Shown: positions 8,707 to 16,972 of the stretch, one piece after another
Layout: each line of letters begins with the position of its first letter
Position numbering within the stretch: position 1 is the stretch's first letter
From: Actinomycetota bacterium
GTDB taxonomy: Bacteria; Actinomycetota; Actinomycetes; Propionibacteriales; Propionibacteriaceae
Assembly: GCA_020161795.1 (NCBI GenBank)
Contig: JAIUOR010000044.1
Span: 16,574 to 80,573, forward strand
Direction: 5' to 3'
Length of the DNA: 64,000 nucleotides
Program-made: the position numbers and the translations under genes
Notes under the pieces: model-generated
Seen by the model: only the letters and a program-made list of their open reading frames with translations
Told to the model about the DNA's origin: nothing
Databases searched by the model: none

Positions 8707-11700
8707 ATGACTGCGAACCAGAGTGCGGCGATCAACCTTCGACTGGCCCAGGTGGGGATCCACCTGGAGGGCTTCGAGGATTCCGAGGGCGCCCGGCTCG
8801 TCGCTCCGATTCTGGCTCGCCAGCGTGAACTGCGGCGTCGCCTGGCCGATCGGCTCTGCGCCGCAGACCAGCGGATCCAGGACTTCCTGGACGACTACCT
8901 GGCCGAAACCGGGCTGCAGCCGAAGCTGCCGCGCCGTACCTTCGTGCTGGATGAGCCTGGCCTGGCCCGCGAACTGTCGCTGCCCTACGACCGGGACAGC
9001 TTCTCTTCTCCGCTGCTGAGCAGCTACCGGCTGGTCAACGGCGTGCTGCACAACCCGGCCAACGACCGCCGCACCACCGCCGGCGTCTTCCACATCGCCG
9101 AGGGCGGTCTGCCGATCCCCGACGACAAGATCGCCGTGGAGAAGGCTGTCTTCGCCCGGCTGCTGGAGCGCGCCTTCGAGCCGCCGGAGGTCGACAAGGT
9201 GCTGCCGTACACCGCGCAGCTCAACAAGCCCGCCGCCTGCTTCGTCTCCCTGCTGCTGCGTCCGCTGGTGGCGCCCGAGGTGCCCGGCCACGTCCGTGAG
9301 AAGCGCCTCGAGGTGCGCTTCATCGTGCCGGGCGGTCTGGTGGCCAATCTCGACTTCGTCGAGGGAATCTTCGGCAACGGCGGCGACCCCTATCTGCCGG
9401 AGAACGACTCCTCGCTGGCCCCGTCGACCTGGACCGGTCATTCCGGCCTGGTCGTCCTCGCTCCCCACCTGACCGCGGTGACGAAGAAGGAGCTCGGCCT
9501 GCCGCACATCAGCGAGGCGACCGACCGGCAGCGCCGTGACGGCCAGTGCTGGGAGCACGAGGACGAGCGCTACAACGGCGGCCAGGCCTTCAAGATCTGC
9601 GCCCGCGATGAACGTGGGGTCATCGTGACGGTGATCGCGGACAACTACTTCGGCTACTGCAAGAAGGAAGTGAAGACGCAGATCTCCTATTCGGCGAACC
9701 TGTTCGGCAACGCCGAGGAGGAGCACGCGGGTGGCGCGCTGGTGTACCCCTCCTACAACCTGGGTCAGGAGTATCACGAGACCTCCTGCGGCGAGGAGTA
9801 CACCCTGGCCGAGGTGCTGGAGCGCGATCCCGAGCGGTTCCAGCTGCAGCCCGAGGGGCACGCCCTGGATCGCGAGCACTCCCACATCGTGCTGGTGCCC
9901 GCGAACGCCTACTACTCGCTGCGCAGCCTGACGGTGTCGTGGACGAACCCGAACGGCTCGCAGGGTTCGCTGCCGCTCCGTGCCGGCACCGCCTACCTGA
10001 GCCCGAACGGCTATCGCGTCCACATGGCCCAGGCCGCGGCCGACCGCACCCAGTGGGGCCTGATCGGGACGGCCCCCCGGGTGACCTCCTTCCACAAGCC
10101 TGCGACCGTTTCCGGCGGCGGCAAGTCCGAGGTCTCGAAGGCGATCACCGACGCCTTCATCTTCGGCAACGCCTATGCCCCCGACGTGGAGCGGGATCTG
10201 GACGAGGTGGCGAAGATCATCGACGGCGACTTCTCCGGCCGGTTCGCCGATCCGGCGGCGAACGGTGTCGACCACCGGCCGATCCTGGCCGACACCCGCT
10301 CGATCGGGTCGGTCATCAAGCTGCTCACCCCGTCCGACGAGTTCCATGACGGCTACAACTCCTGGCTGGAGTCGATCCCGCCGCACATCCTCGAGCTCGT
10401 CTTCGTGGTGAAACGGTTCTACCGGCCCGAGTGGGGCAGCGACTGGCGGTCGCACTTCACCGTGGGCCGGATCAACGGCCGGCTCGGCAACGCCCTGCGG
10501 CTGGACGGCGACAAGATCACCGTCAACATGCTGCGAGTGGGCTTCGAGGCCGACGGCTCCTGGCGACTGTTCGGACTGCGGCACGACTTCGCTCCCGCCA
10601 TCAAGGTGCAGACCGAGGACGACATCACGGCCTCCACGGTGGTCTCGGGCACCGAACTCGGCCTGGATCCCCATCGCTCCTACAAGCTGGTGGAGAACTG
10701 CGAGAGCCTGCTGTTCCAGCGCCCGGACGACGCGATCCACCGCGGCTACGACAAGCAGGCCGAGCGCGACATCGCGACCCCGGGCACCTTCCTGTCCAAC
10801 TTCCAGCCGTTGACCAGGCCCGAGGTCATCGCGATGCGCGACGACGCGGTGCACTTCAGCCAGTTCACCGAGCCGATGGCGAGGCTCCTCTCGAACTTCG
10901 CCGACGCCGAGGACGGCCCGCAGTACGTGGTGAGTTCGGCCAATCCGCGGCTGGTGGACGGTAAGCCGTCCAAGAACCCGCGCTATCTGCAGCAGCGCCC
11001 GGACCGAGCCAATGCCGCGCAGACGGCCGTCGCCGAGCTGGCGTCGTACCTGTACCGCCGGGTGGCCACCGACCAGCCGTTGCCGTTGCCGATCGACGTG
11101 GTGGCGGCAGGTCGCCGCAACAACCCGCCTGAGCCGGGTGTGCCGCCGCTCTCGGCCTTCAACCCGCTCCACTACATGGAGCTTCCGGAGCTGTTCGCCG
11201 AGTACATCTCCTCGATGACCGGCAAGTCGCCGTCCACCACGGGCGCCGGCTCCGAGGGCGCGCTGACGAAGGGCCCGTTCAACGCCCTGCCGGCGATCAT
11301 CGACCTGAACGCGGCCTTCCTCTCCTATGCGCTGACCGGCTACGACGGCTGGGTCTCCTGCGCCGGCTTCGTCGGGCCGCATGTCCGGGTGGACCACGAC
11401 ATCTCCATGCTGGTGCCGGAGGTCTTCGCCCGGATGACCCCGGCCGAGCGGGACGCTCGCAGCCTGATCGCGGAAGGCTGCCTGGAGCGGCTGGAGGATT
11501 TCGAGTACGAGGGCCGCCAGGTGCTGGCCAGCCGGCTCGGCTACCGGATGACCGTCGGGTTCGCCCGCAAGTACTTCGGCCGCATCTTCCTGCACCCGCA
11601 CGTGGTGTTCACCGAGGAGATGCTGCGTCCCGAGCAGCAGGATCCGGCGGTCTTCGCCGAGTCGGTCGCGGTGACGGTGGCCACCCACGAGCGGGTCGCC

Positions 11701-12081
11701 CGGGCGTACTTCGACGACGGCACGATCTCGCTCGCGGTGCCGCCGCTCCGCGCCCTGCTGGAGATCATGGCGCACGGCCGCTCGGCCGAGGGCTGGGAGC
11801 TGGACTCGCCGGAGTTCCGCGCGCAGTTCACCGCCGAGCACGTGCGGGCGGCGGACTGGTACCGCGCCCGGCTGGATGCCAAGCAGGCCGCCGCCGCGGG
11901 ACGGGCCACTGCCGGCCTGGCGGCCATCGAGCGGTTCGTCGCCACGCCCGGCAACGAGGAGCCGTCGGAGCGGCTCGGCATGGCGGCCAGGGTGGCGGCG
12001 GCCAAGGTCGAGCTCGCCAAGTTCGCCAGCCCCGAGTGGCGCGAGAGCATCGTCGGGACGGTCGGCGGCCAGGGCTTGTGA
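8707..12081 (+). CDS. Pyrophosphate-type phosphoenolpyruvate carboxykinase (PEP carboxytransphosphorylase)
   Basis: A 1124-residue soluble protein with no signal or membrane segment. It contains a phosphate-binding-like loop PATVSGGGKSEVSKAI near residue 465 and long, evenly conserved-looking segments. Size and motifs match the PPi-dependent PEPCKs of propionibacteria and Entamoeba, which convert oxaloacetate + PPi to PEP + CO2 + Pi, or the reverse, as the anaplerotic step of propionic fermentation. It is unrelated in length to ATP- or GTP-PEPCK. The start is uncertain: GGAGGG ends one base before ATG 8707, and ATG 8698 is in frame. It is monocistronic and ends at a palindromic terminator. 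The identification rests on recall of the family. Confidence 0.72.
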   Translation: MTANQSAAINLRLAQVGIHLEGFEDSEGARLVAPILARQRELRRRLADRLCAADQRIQDFLDDYLAETGLQPKLPRRTFVLDEPGLARELSLPYDRDSFSSPLLSSYRLVNGVLHNPANDRRTTAGVFHIAEGGLPIPDDKIAVEKAVFARLLERAFEPPEVDKVLPYTAQLNKPAACFVSLLLRPLVAPEVPGHVREKRLEVRFIVPGGLVANLDFVEGIFGNGGDPYLPENDSSLAPSTWTGHSGLVVLAPHLTAVTKKELGLPHISEATDRQRRDGQCWEHEDERYNGGQAFKICARDERGVIVTVIADNYFGYCKKEVKTQISYSANLFGNAEEEHAGGALVYPSYNLGQEYHETSCGEEYTLAEVLERDPERFQLQPEGHALDREHSHIVLVPANAYYSLRSLTVSWTNPNGSQGSLPLRAGTAYLSPNGYRVHMAQAAADRTQWGLIGTAPRVTSFHKPATVSGGGKSEVSKAITDAFIFGNAYAPDVERDLDEVAKIIDGDFSGRFADPAANGVDHRPILADTRSIGSVIKLLTPSDEFHDGYNSWLESIPPHILELVFVVKRFYRPEWGSDWRSHFTVGRINGRLGNALRLDGDKITVNMLRVGFEADGSWRLFGLRHDFAPAIKVQTEDDITASTVVSGTELGLDPHRSYKLVENCESLLFQRPDDAIHRGYDKQAERDIATPGTFLSNFQPLTRPEVIAMRDDAVHFSQFTEPMARLLSNFADAEDGPQYVVSSANPRLVDGKPSKNPRYLQQRPDRANAAQTAVAELASYLYRRVATDQPLPLPIDVVAAGRRNNPPEPGVPPLSAFNPLHYMELPELFAEYISSMTGKSPSTTGAGSEGALTKGPFNALPAIIDLNAAFLSYALTGYDGWVSCAGFVGPHVRVDHDISMLVPEVFARMTPAERDARSLIAEGCLERLEDFEYEGRQVLASRLGYRMTVGFARKYFGRIFLHPHVVFTEEMLRPEQQDPAVFAESVAVTVATHERVARAYFDDGTISLAVPPLRALLEIMAHGRSAEGWELDSPEFRAQFTAEHVRAADWYRARLDAKQAAAAGRATAGLAAIERFVATPGNEEPSERLGMAARVAAAKVELAKFASPEWRESIVGTVGGQGL

Positions 12082-12083
12082 AC

Positions 12084-12109
12084 CCCTGACCGGCGGCCGC
12101 CGGTCAGGG
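12084..12109. terminator. Bidirectional palindromic terminator shared by convergent genes
   Basis: A perfect 26-base palindrome has arms CCCTGACCGGCGG (12084-12096) and CCGCCGGTCAGGG (12097-12109). It begins 3 bases after the PEP carboxykinase stop and contains the stop codon of the convergent aldolase gene, so it serves both directions. Confidence 0.75.
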
Positions 12110-12775
12110 CAGGGTGTCGGTACCGAAGGTGTCGTACCAGTCGCCGGCGAAGGCCGCGACCGCCTGGGTGACGTCCGGAGTGGCCAGCGCCGCCCGGAGC
12201 AGTTGGGGCGGCAGGGTGACGGCCTGGGCTCCGGCTTCGAACGCCGCCGAGACCTGCGCGACGTTCTTGAAGGAGGCCGCCATGATCCGGCAGTCGGCAC
12301 CGTGCCTGTCGATGAAGCCGCTGAGCGACTTGATGGTCGACACGGTGTCGATGTCCAGGCTCTCCATCCGGTTGAAGTAGGGGGCGATGTAGTTGGCGCC
12401 CGCCGCGATCGCCAGGATTCCCTGGGCCTTGGAGTAGATGGCGGTCGCGGTCACGCCGATGCCCTCATCGCGCAGCAGGCGCATCGCCTTGATGCCCTGT
12501 TCGGTGGTGGGCACCTTCACGTACACCTCGTCGTCCACCATCGCGCGCAGCCGGTGGGCGTCGGCGACGATGCCGGCGGCATCCTGGGCGAGAACCTGGA
12601 TGTGCAGCGAACGCTCCCGGCCGATCACCTCGCGAATCCGGCGGAAGTGGGGGTAGAGGTCGATCCGGCCCTCGGCCTTGATGATCGTCGGGTTGGTGGT
12701 GACGCCGGCGACCGGGTAGATGGGCGTCATCTCCTCGATTGCGGCGAGGTTCGCGGTGTCGAACAGGATCTCCAT
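12104..12775 (-). CDS. fsa: Fructose-6-phosphate aldolase / small transaldolase family protein
   Basis: A 223-residue TIM-barrel of the transaldolase subfamily containing FsaA/FsaB (TalC/MipB). It begins MEILFDTANLAAIEE and has GVTTNPTI. The Schiff-base lysine is in YVKVPTT, and IAPYFNRMES and IMAASFKN follow. FSA enzymes split fructose-6-phosphate or 1-deoxyfructose-6-phosphate to glyceraldehyde-3-phosphate plus dihydroxyacetone or hydroxyacetone. The start at 12775 is preceded by GGAGGAAG. It is transcribed away from the PTS gene, from a shared 356-bp regulatory region, and belongs with the neighbouring PTS and glycyl-radical genes. Confidence 0.88.
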   Translation of the reverse strand: MEILFDTANLAAIEEMTPIYPVAGVTTNPTIIKAEGRIDLYPHFRRIREVIGRERSLHIQVLAQDAAGIVADAHRLRAMVDDEVYVKVPTTEQGIKAMRLLRDEGIGVTATAIYSKAQGILAIAAGANYIAPYFNRMESLDIDTVSTIKSLSGFIDRHGADCRIMAASFKNVAQVSAAFEAGAQAVTLPPQLLRAALATPDVTQAVAAFAGDWYDTFGTDTLP

Positions 12776-12913
12776 CGGCTTCTTCCTCCGTTCAGGTCCG
12801 CCGCCGGCCAGGCACGGCCGTCCGCGGGTCACGAGATCGCTGTCGCCACGGGGCCGGAAAGCGACTCCATAGCGATCAGCCGCTCCAACCGTAGCACGCA
12901 GCCTGTTTCCGTA

Positions 12914-12929
12914 TTGCGATAAACCGCAA
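12914..12929. promoter_or_regulatory. Candidate operator between the aldolase and PTS genes
   Basis: The inverted repeat TTGCG-ATAAAC-CGCAA lies in the 356-bp divergent region, on the aldolase side. Its length and A/T-rich spacer fit a repressor half-site pair. No clear -10 for the aldolase gene was found nearby, so the role is tentative. Confidence 0.35.
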
Positions 12930-13005
12930 GTTCAGCGAAGGGGTAAGCAGTCCCGTCCAACGGGGAATAGGAGCATTAGTGTTCCGATACACGCCTCAGG
13001 TATCA

Positions 13006-13045
13006 CGATGTACTACTTGACGTAGTACGCGATACTGCGTAGTCT
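13006..13045 (+). promoter_or_regulatory. PTS promoter with palindromic operator
   Basis: A -35 TTGACG (13017-13022) and a -10 TAGTCT (13040-13045) are separated by exactly 17 bases. A perfect inverted repeat GTACTAC (13010-13016) / GTAGTAC (13022-13028) straddles the -35. A second one, TACGC (13026-13030) / GCGTA (13037-13041), fills the spacer. The 10-mer CGATGTACTA at 13006-13015 recurs at the glycyl-radical-enzyme promoter. The layout predicts repression by the DeoR or LacI protein of the cluster. The rest of the 12776-13131 gap holds leader sequence. Confidence 0.7.
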
Positions 13046-13131
13046 CTGGTGGTGACGCAGCTTTCGATTGCGTCGCAACCGTAAGTCGGCGACGAACCGG
13101 TCGCCCAGGCGACACTCAAGGACGTGTGAAT

Positions 13132-15117
13132 ATGAGCGCAGAGCGCCACCTCTTGGCCATCACGGCGTGCCCCTCCGGCGTCGCCCACACCTATATGGCC
13201 GCGGAAAACCTGGAACAGGCCGCGGCGCGGCTTGGCTACACCATGAATGTCGAGACCCACGGTCAGATCGGAGTCGAGGGCGAGTTCAAGCCCGAGGACA
13301 TCGAGCGGGCCGAAGCGGTGATCATCGCAGCGGATTCCAAGGTCTCGCTGGATCGATTCGTCGGCAAGAAGGTCATCGTGACCGGCGTTGCCGAGGGCAT
13401 CCACAAGCCGGAGGAGCTGATCCAGCGCGGGCTGGCCGCCAGCCCGCTGCAGGGGACCGGCACGCAGACCTCCTCCGCCGACCAGCCCAAGCAGCGCCAG
13501 GGGATCTACCGGATCCTGATGAGCGGCGTCTCGCACATGATCCCGTTCGTCGTCGTCGGCGGCCTGCTGATCGCCATCGCCTACGGCATCGGCGGCGTCC
13601 CCACCCCCGGCGGCCTGGTGATCCCCGAGGGCTCGATCTGGGAGACCCTGGCCGGCCTGGGTGGCCTCGGCTTCACCCTGATGGTTCCGGTGCTGTCGGG
13701 CTACATCGCCTATGCGATCGCCGATCGGCCCGGTCTGGCACCGGGCATGATCACCGGCCTGCTCGCGATGACCCCGGCGCTGTACAACTCCGAGGCCGGC
13801 GCTGGCTTCATCGGCGGCATCATCACCGGTCTGATGTCGGGGTACGCGGCTCTGGCCATCAAGCGGATCCCGGTCCACAAGTACCTGGCACCGATCTGGC
13901 CGATCATCGTCATCCCGATCGGCAGCTCGTTGCTGGTGGGATTCATCTTCATCTTCGTGCTCGGCGGCCCGATCGCCTTCCTCTTCACCAGCCTCACCGC
14001 GTGGCTGGCCGGCATGCAGGGCGTCGCCCCGATCGCTCTCGGCCTGATCCTCGGCGCCATGATCGGTTTCGACATGGGCGGCCCGGTCAACAAGGTGGCC
14101 TTCATGTTCGCCGGCGGCCTGATCGCCACCGGCAACTACATGCCGCAGGGCATGACCTCGGTCGCCATCGCAGTGCCGCCGATCGGCATGTTCATCGCCA
14201 CCCTGATCGCCCGCAAGCTCTACGAGGAGACCGAGCGCCAGAACGGCATCGCAGCGGGCTTCATGGGCTTCTTCGGCATCACCGAGGGTGCGATCCCGTT
14301 CGCCGCGGCCCGGCCGCTCGCGGTCATTCCGGCCAACGTGATCGGTGCCGCTGTGGGCGCAGCCCTCGCCGGAGTGCTCGGGGTGCAGAGCCAGGTGATG
14401 TGGGGCGGCCTGATCGTCGCCGTGCTGGGTGGCGTCAACCAGCCGATCCTGTTCACGCTGTGTGTCCTGGTCGGTGGCTTCGTCACGGCTCTGATCGCCA
14501 TCACCTTGATGCGCGTGACCTCGGGCAAGAAGCAGTCGGCGCCGGCGGCCGTGGCGGCCGTGGCCGAGGCGACCCCCTCCGTGGCGGCCCCGTCGGTGGC
14601 GTCCGTCGACGCCGCGCCGCTGACCGGTGGCGGTACCGCGACCGCGGTCAAGACCCGGCCCGCCAGCGTGCTGGACTACATCTCCACCGAGACGATCCTG
14701 ATCGACTCCAAGGCGACCGATCGCGACTCGATGATCCGGGAACTGGTGGCGCTGGGCGTGGGCACCGGGCAGGTGGCCGATGCCGAGGTGGTCTTCCGCA
14801 GCGCCCTGGCCCGCGAGGCCCTGATGTCGACCGCCGTCGGCGAGGAGATCGCGATCCCGCACGCCAAGTCGGACGGTGCCGCGCGGCCGATGGTCGCCTT
14901 CGCCAAGGCCAACGGCATCGACTGGGGTTCGCCCAGCGGCGACCTGGCCAAGCTGGTGTTCCTGATCTCGGTGCCCGAAGCGGACGCCGGCGACGAGCAC
15001 CTGCGCATTCTCGCCAAGCTCTCCCGGGCGCTGGCCCGGGCCGCGGTGCGGGACGCCCTCCACGCGGCGGCCACCCCGGCCGAGGTGCTCGAGGTGCTCC
15101 GCTCCGCGGTCGACTGA
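13132..15117 (+). CDS. Fructose-type PTS permease, EIIB-EIIC-EIIA fusion
   Basis: A 661-residue membrane transporter that phosphorylates its sugar during import. IIB is N-terminal with the phosphocysteine in ITACPSGVAHTYMAAEN (Cys13). A hydrophobic IIC domain spans about residues 125-470. An Ala/Pro-rich linker leads to a C-terminal IIA with the phosphohistidine in EIAIPHAKS (His577). The domain order is B-C-A. The substrate class is fructose-like, but the neighbours suggest a 1,5-anhydrohexitol. ATG 13132 was chosen over GTG 13126 because AAGGA lies 9 bases upstream of it. It is followed by a strong terminator. Confidence 0.92.
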   Translation: MSAERHLLAITACPSGVAHTYMAAENLEQAAARLGYTMNVETHGQIGVEGEFKPEDIERAEAVIIAADSKVSLDRFVGKKVIVTGVAEGIHKPEELIQRGLAASPLQGTGTQTSSADQPKQRQGIYRILMSGVSHMIPFVVVGGLLIAIAYGIGGVPTPGGLVIPEGSIWETLAGLGGLGFTLMVPVLSGYIAYAIADRPGLAPGMITGLLAMTPALYNSEAGAGFIGGIITGLMSGYAALAIKRIPVHKYLAPIWPIIVIPIGSSLLVGFIFIFVLGGPIAFLFTSLTAWLAGMQGVAPIALGLILGAMIGFDMGGPVNKVAFMFAGGLIATGNYMPQGMTSVAIAVPPIGMFIATLIARKLYEETERQNGIAAGFMGFFGITEGAIPFAAARPLAVIPANVIGAAVGAALAGVLGVQSQVMWGGLIVAVLGGVNQPILFTLCVLVGGFVTALIAITLMRVTSGKKQSAPAAVAAVAEATPSVAAPSVASVDAAPLTGGGTATAVKTRPASVLDYISTETILIDSKATDRDSMIRELVALGVGTGQVADAEVVFRSALAREALMSTAVGEEIAIPHAKSDGAARPMVAFAKANGIDWGSPSGDLAKLVFLISVPEADAGDEHLRILAKLSRALARAAVRDALHAAATPAEVLEVLRSAVD

Positions 15118-15130
15118 CCCGAACGAACAG

Positions 15131-15168
15131 GGGATGGGGTTCCGGGCGCTCGCCCGGAACCCCATCCC
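15131..15168 (+). terminator. Rho-independent terminator after the PTS gene
   Basis: A very stable hairpin has 16-bp arms GGGATGGGGTTCCGGG (15131-15146) and CCCGGAACCCCATCCC (15153-15168) around CGCTCG. It lies 13 bases after the PTS stop. It separates the PTS message from deoR, which therefore probably has its own promoter in 15170-15230. Confidence 0.85.
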
Positions 15169-15243
15169 GCTTCCCAGCTTCCGTCCGATCGCGAACCGAA
15201 CCTCCGGTAGGTTTCTGATTCGTAGGAAGGTGAAGAAAAGGCC

Positions 15244-15996
15244 ATGAGCGACAAGAAGGCCCGCGAGGCCTACATCCTGAACCGCCTGGCGCGGGACGGC
15301 TCCTTGTCGGTGGCGGCGCTGTCTCGTGACCTGGGGGTATCCGAGGTCACCATCCGGAGCAACCTGCGGGAGCTGGAGGGACGCGGCCTGCTGCTGCGCA
15401 CCCACGGCGGCGCGCAGGCCAGCACCTTCCAGTCGGTGCTGGAACGTCAGCGCAACCGGCTCGACGAGAAGGGCCGGATCGCCGCTGCCGCGGCCGCCCT
15501 CGTCCGCGACGGCGACTGCCTGATGATCGAGGCCGGGACCACGACCGGGGCGCTCGCCAAGGAGCTGACCGGGCGGCAGGGCCTGCAGATCGTGACCAAC
15601 TCCACGCTGACCTTCGCCGCGGCGCGCCTCAACAGCGACCTGGGGCTGGTTCTCACCGGCGGAACCTTCCACCACGAATCCGAGTCGATGGTGGGCTCCC
15701 GGGCGCTCGCGACGATCGCCGAGTACAACGCCCGGCTCGCCTTCGTCGGCACCGACGGCTTCACCGGTGAGCGCGGGCTGACGACGCAGTTCGCCGAGGG
15801 CGCCGACGTCATCCGCGCCATGCACGCCCGGGCGGAGGAGACCTGGCTGCTCGCCGACTCCACCAAGTACGGCCGGGCCGGCTTCGTCAGCGTGCTGCCG
15901 CTGGCCGAGGTCGCAGGCGTGGTGACCGATTCCGGGCTCGGCGAGGAGTCCGTGGAAGCCCTCGAAAGCCTGGGAGTACGGGTCATCCTCGCGTAG
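15244..15996 (+). CDS. DeoR/GlpR-family transcriptional repressor
   Basis: A 250-residue regulator with an N-terminal winged HTH (ALSRDLGVSEVTIRSNLRELE, residues about 22-42) and a C-terminal sugar-phosphate sensor domain. The sensor has IEAGTTTGALAKEL, TNSTLTFAA, LTGGTFHHESESMVG and FVGTDGFT motifs. Family members sense phosphorylated sugars. Located right after the PTS gene and facing the glycyl-radical genes, it is the obvious candidate controller of the two operator-bearing promoters. The start is preceded by AGGAAGG and AAAAGG. Confidence 0.9.
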   Translation: MSDKKAREAYILNRLARDGSLSVAALSRDLGVSEVTIRSNLRELEGRGLLLRTHGGAQASTFQSVLERQRNRLDEKGRIAAAAAALVRDGDCLMIEAGTTTGALAKELTGRQGLQIVTNSTLTFAAARLNSDLGLVLTGGTFHHESESMVGSRALATIAEYNARLAFVGTDGFTGERGLTTQFAEGADVIRAMHARAEETWLLADSTKYGRAGFVSVLPLAEVAGVVTDSGLGEESVEALESLGVRVILA

Positions 15997-16008
15997 CGAG
16001 GCTGCGCG

Positions 16009-16956
16009 CTAGGTCGTGACCAGGTTCGATACCCCGTTGGCGCGGGCGAGATCCTCGAACTCGGCCAGCTGGGCCCGGGTGAGCATGCGCGGGTTCTCGT
16101 CCGTGTCGAAGACGTAGGTCAGGTGCGGCTGCACGTCGTACTTGGCGGCGGCCAGCGGGTTGTAGTTGAGCAGTTCGTAGCGGACGCCGGGGTGGATGCC
16201 CGAGATGAACCGCGCGATTCCCGCGATATTGGCCACGGTGTCGGTGATGCCGGGGATCAGCGGCGTGCGAACCGTGACGTCGTCGCGGCGGTCGCTGCGC
16301 AGCAGCGCGGCCAGGTTGGCGAGCACCTGTTCGTTGCCGCGCCCGGTATAGCGCCGGTGCGCCTCGGGATCGATCAGCTTGCAGTCGGCGAAGACGTGAT
16401 CGACCCAGGGCAGGGCCTCGAACAGGAACTCCTCGCGCACATTCAGCGCGGTCTCGATGGCGGTGTTGATGCCCTCCTCGCGGAGTGCGCGCAGCAGGGC
16501 GACCGCGAAGTGCGGCAGGAACAGCGGCTCGCCCCCGGAGACCGTCACGCCGCCGCCCTCGCCGAAGAAGACCCGGTCGCGCTGGGCGATCTCGACGAGT
16601 TCCGAGACGGTGTACCGCTTGGCGTCGTAGGCGATGGCGCCGGTCGGGCAGACCCGGGTCAGGGTCTCCCAGTCGGCCTCCGCCGCGGTGTCGACGTGCA
16701 CAGCGCCGCCGGCGTCCTGGCTGACCGCGTCCCCGCCGGCCTCCAGGCACAGGCCGCAGTCGATGCAGCGGCCCCGGAAGAAGACCGGACGGATCCGCGG
16801 GCTGATCGTCTCGGGGTTCTGGCACCAGGCACAGGCCAGGCTGCAGCCCTTCAGGAAGATCGTGGTGCGGATGCCATGGCCGTCATGGGTGGAGAAGCGC
16901 CGGATGTCGACGACATTCGCCGCCAACTCCGGGCACTTCTGGGCCTGCTCAGTCAC
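16009..16956 (-). CDS. Glycyl-radical enzyme activating enzyme (radical SAM)
   Basis: A 315-residue radical-SAM activase. The iron-sulfur motif CX3CX2C is KGCSLACAWC (Cys38, Cys42, Cys45). An inserted ferredoxin-like region follows, with CIDCGLC and a later RVCPTGAIAYD, and the SAM-binding GGE motif is VTVSGGEPLF. It abstracts a hydrogen from the glycine of the adjacent glycyl-radical enzyme using SAM and reduced iron-sulfur. It lies 16 bases downstream of that enzyme and is co-transcribed with it. It works only under anoxic conditions. Confidence 0.92.
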   Translation of the reverse strand: MTEQAQKCPELAANVVDIRRFSTHDGHGIRTTIFLKGCSLACAWCQNPETISPRIRPVFFRGRCIDCGLCLEAGGDAVSQDAGGAVHVDTAAEADWETLTRVCPTGAIAYDAKRYTVSELVEIAQRDRVFFGEGGGVTVSGGEPLFLPHFAVALLRALREEGINTAIETALNVREEFLFEALPWVDHVFADCKLIDPEAHRRYTGRGNEQVLANLAALLRSDRRDDVTVRTPLIPGITDTVANIAGIARFISGIHPGVRYELLNYNPLAAAKYDVQPHLTYVFDTDENPRMLTRAQLAEFEDLARANGVSNLVTT

Positions 16957-16972
16957 CGCGTACGCGTCCGGG

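Noticed and set aside
6034..12300. A 2088-codon minus-strand open frame
   Set aside because: Only its last 383 codons (rRNA methyltransferase) are real. The rest runs antisense to the PPi-PEPCK and symporter genes and is a high-GC artefact.
13003..15825. A 940-codon open frame antisense to the PTS gene
   Set aside because: Composition (His/Gln/Asp/Gly-rich, no motifs) is that of a shadow frame; the plus-strand PTS has all catalytic motifs.
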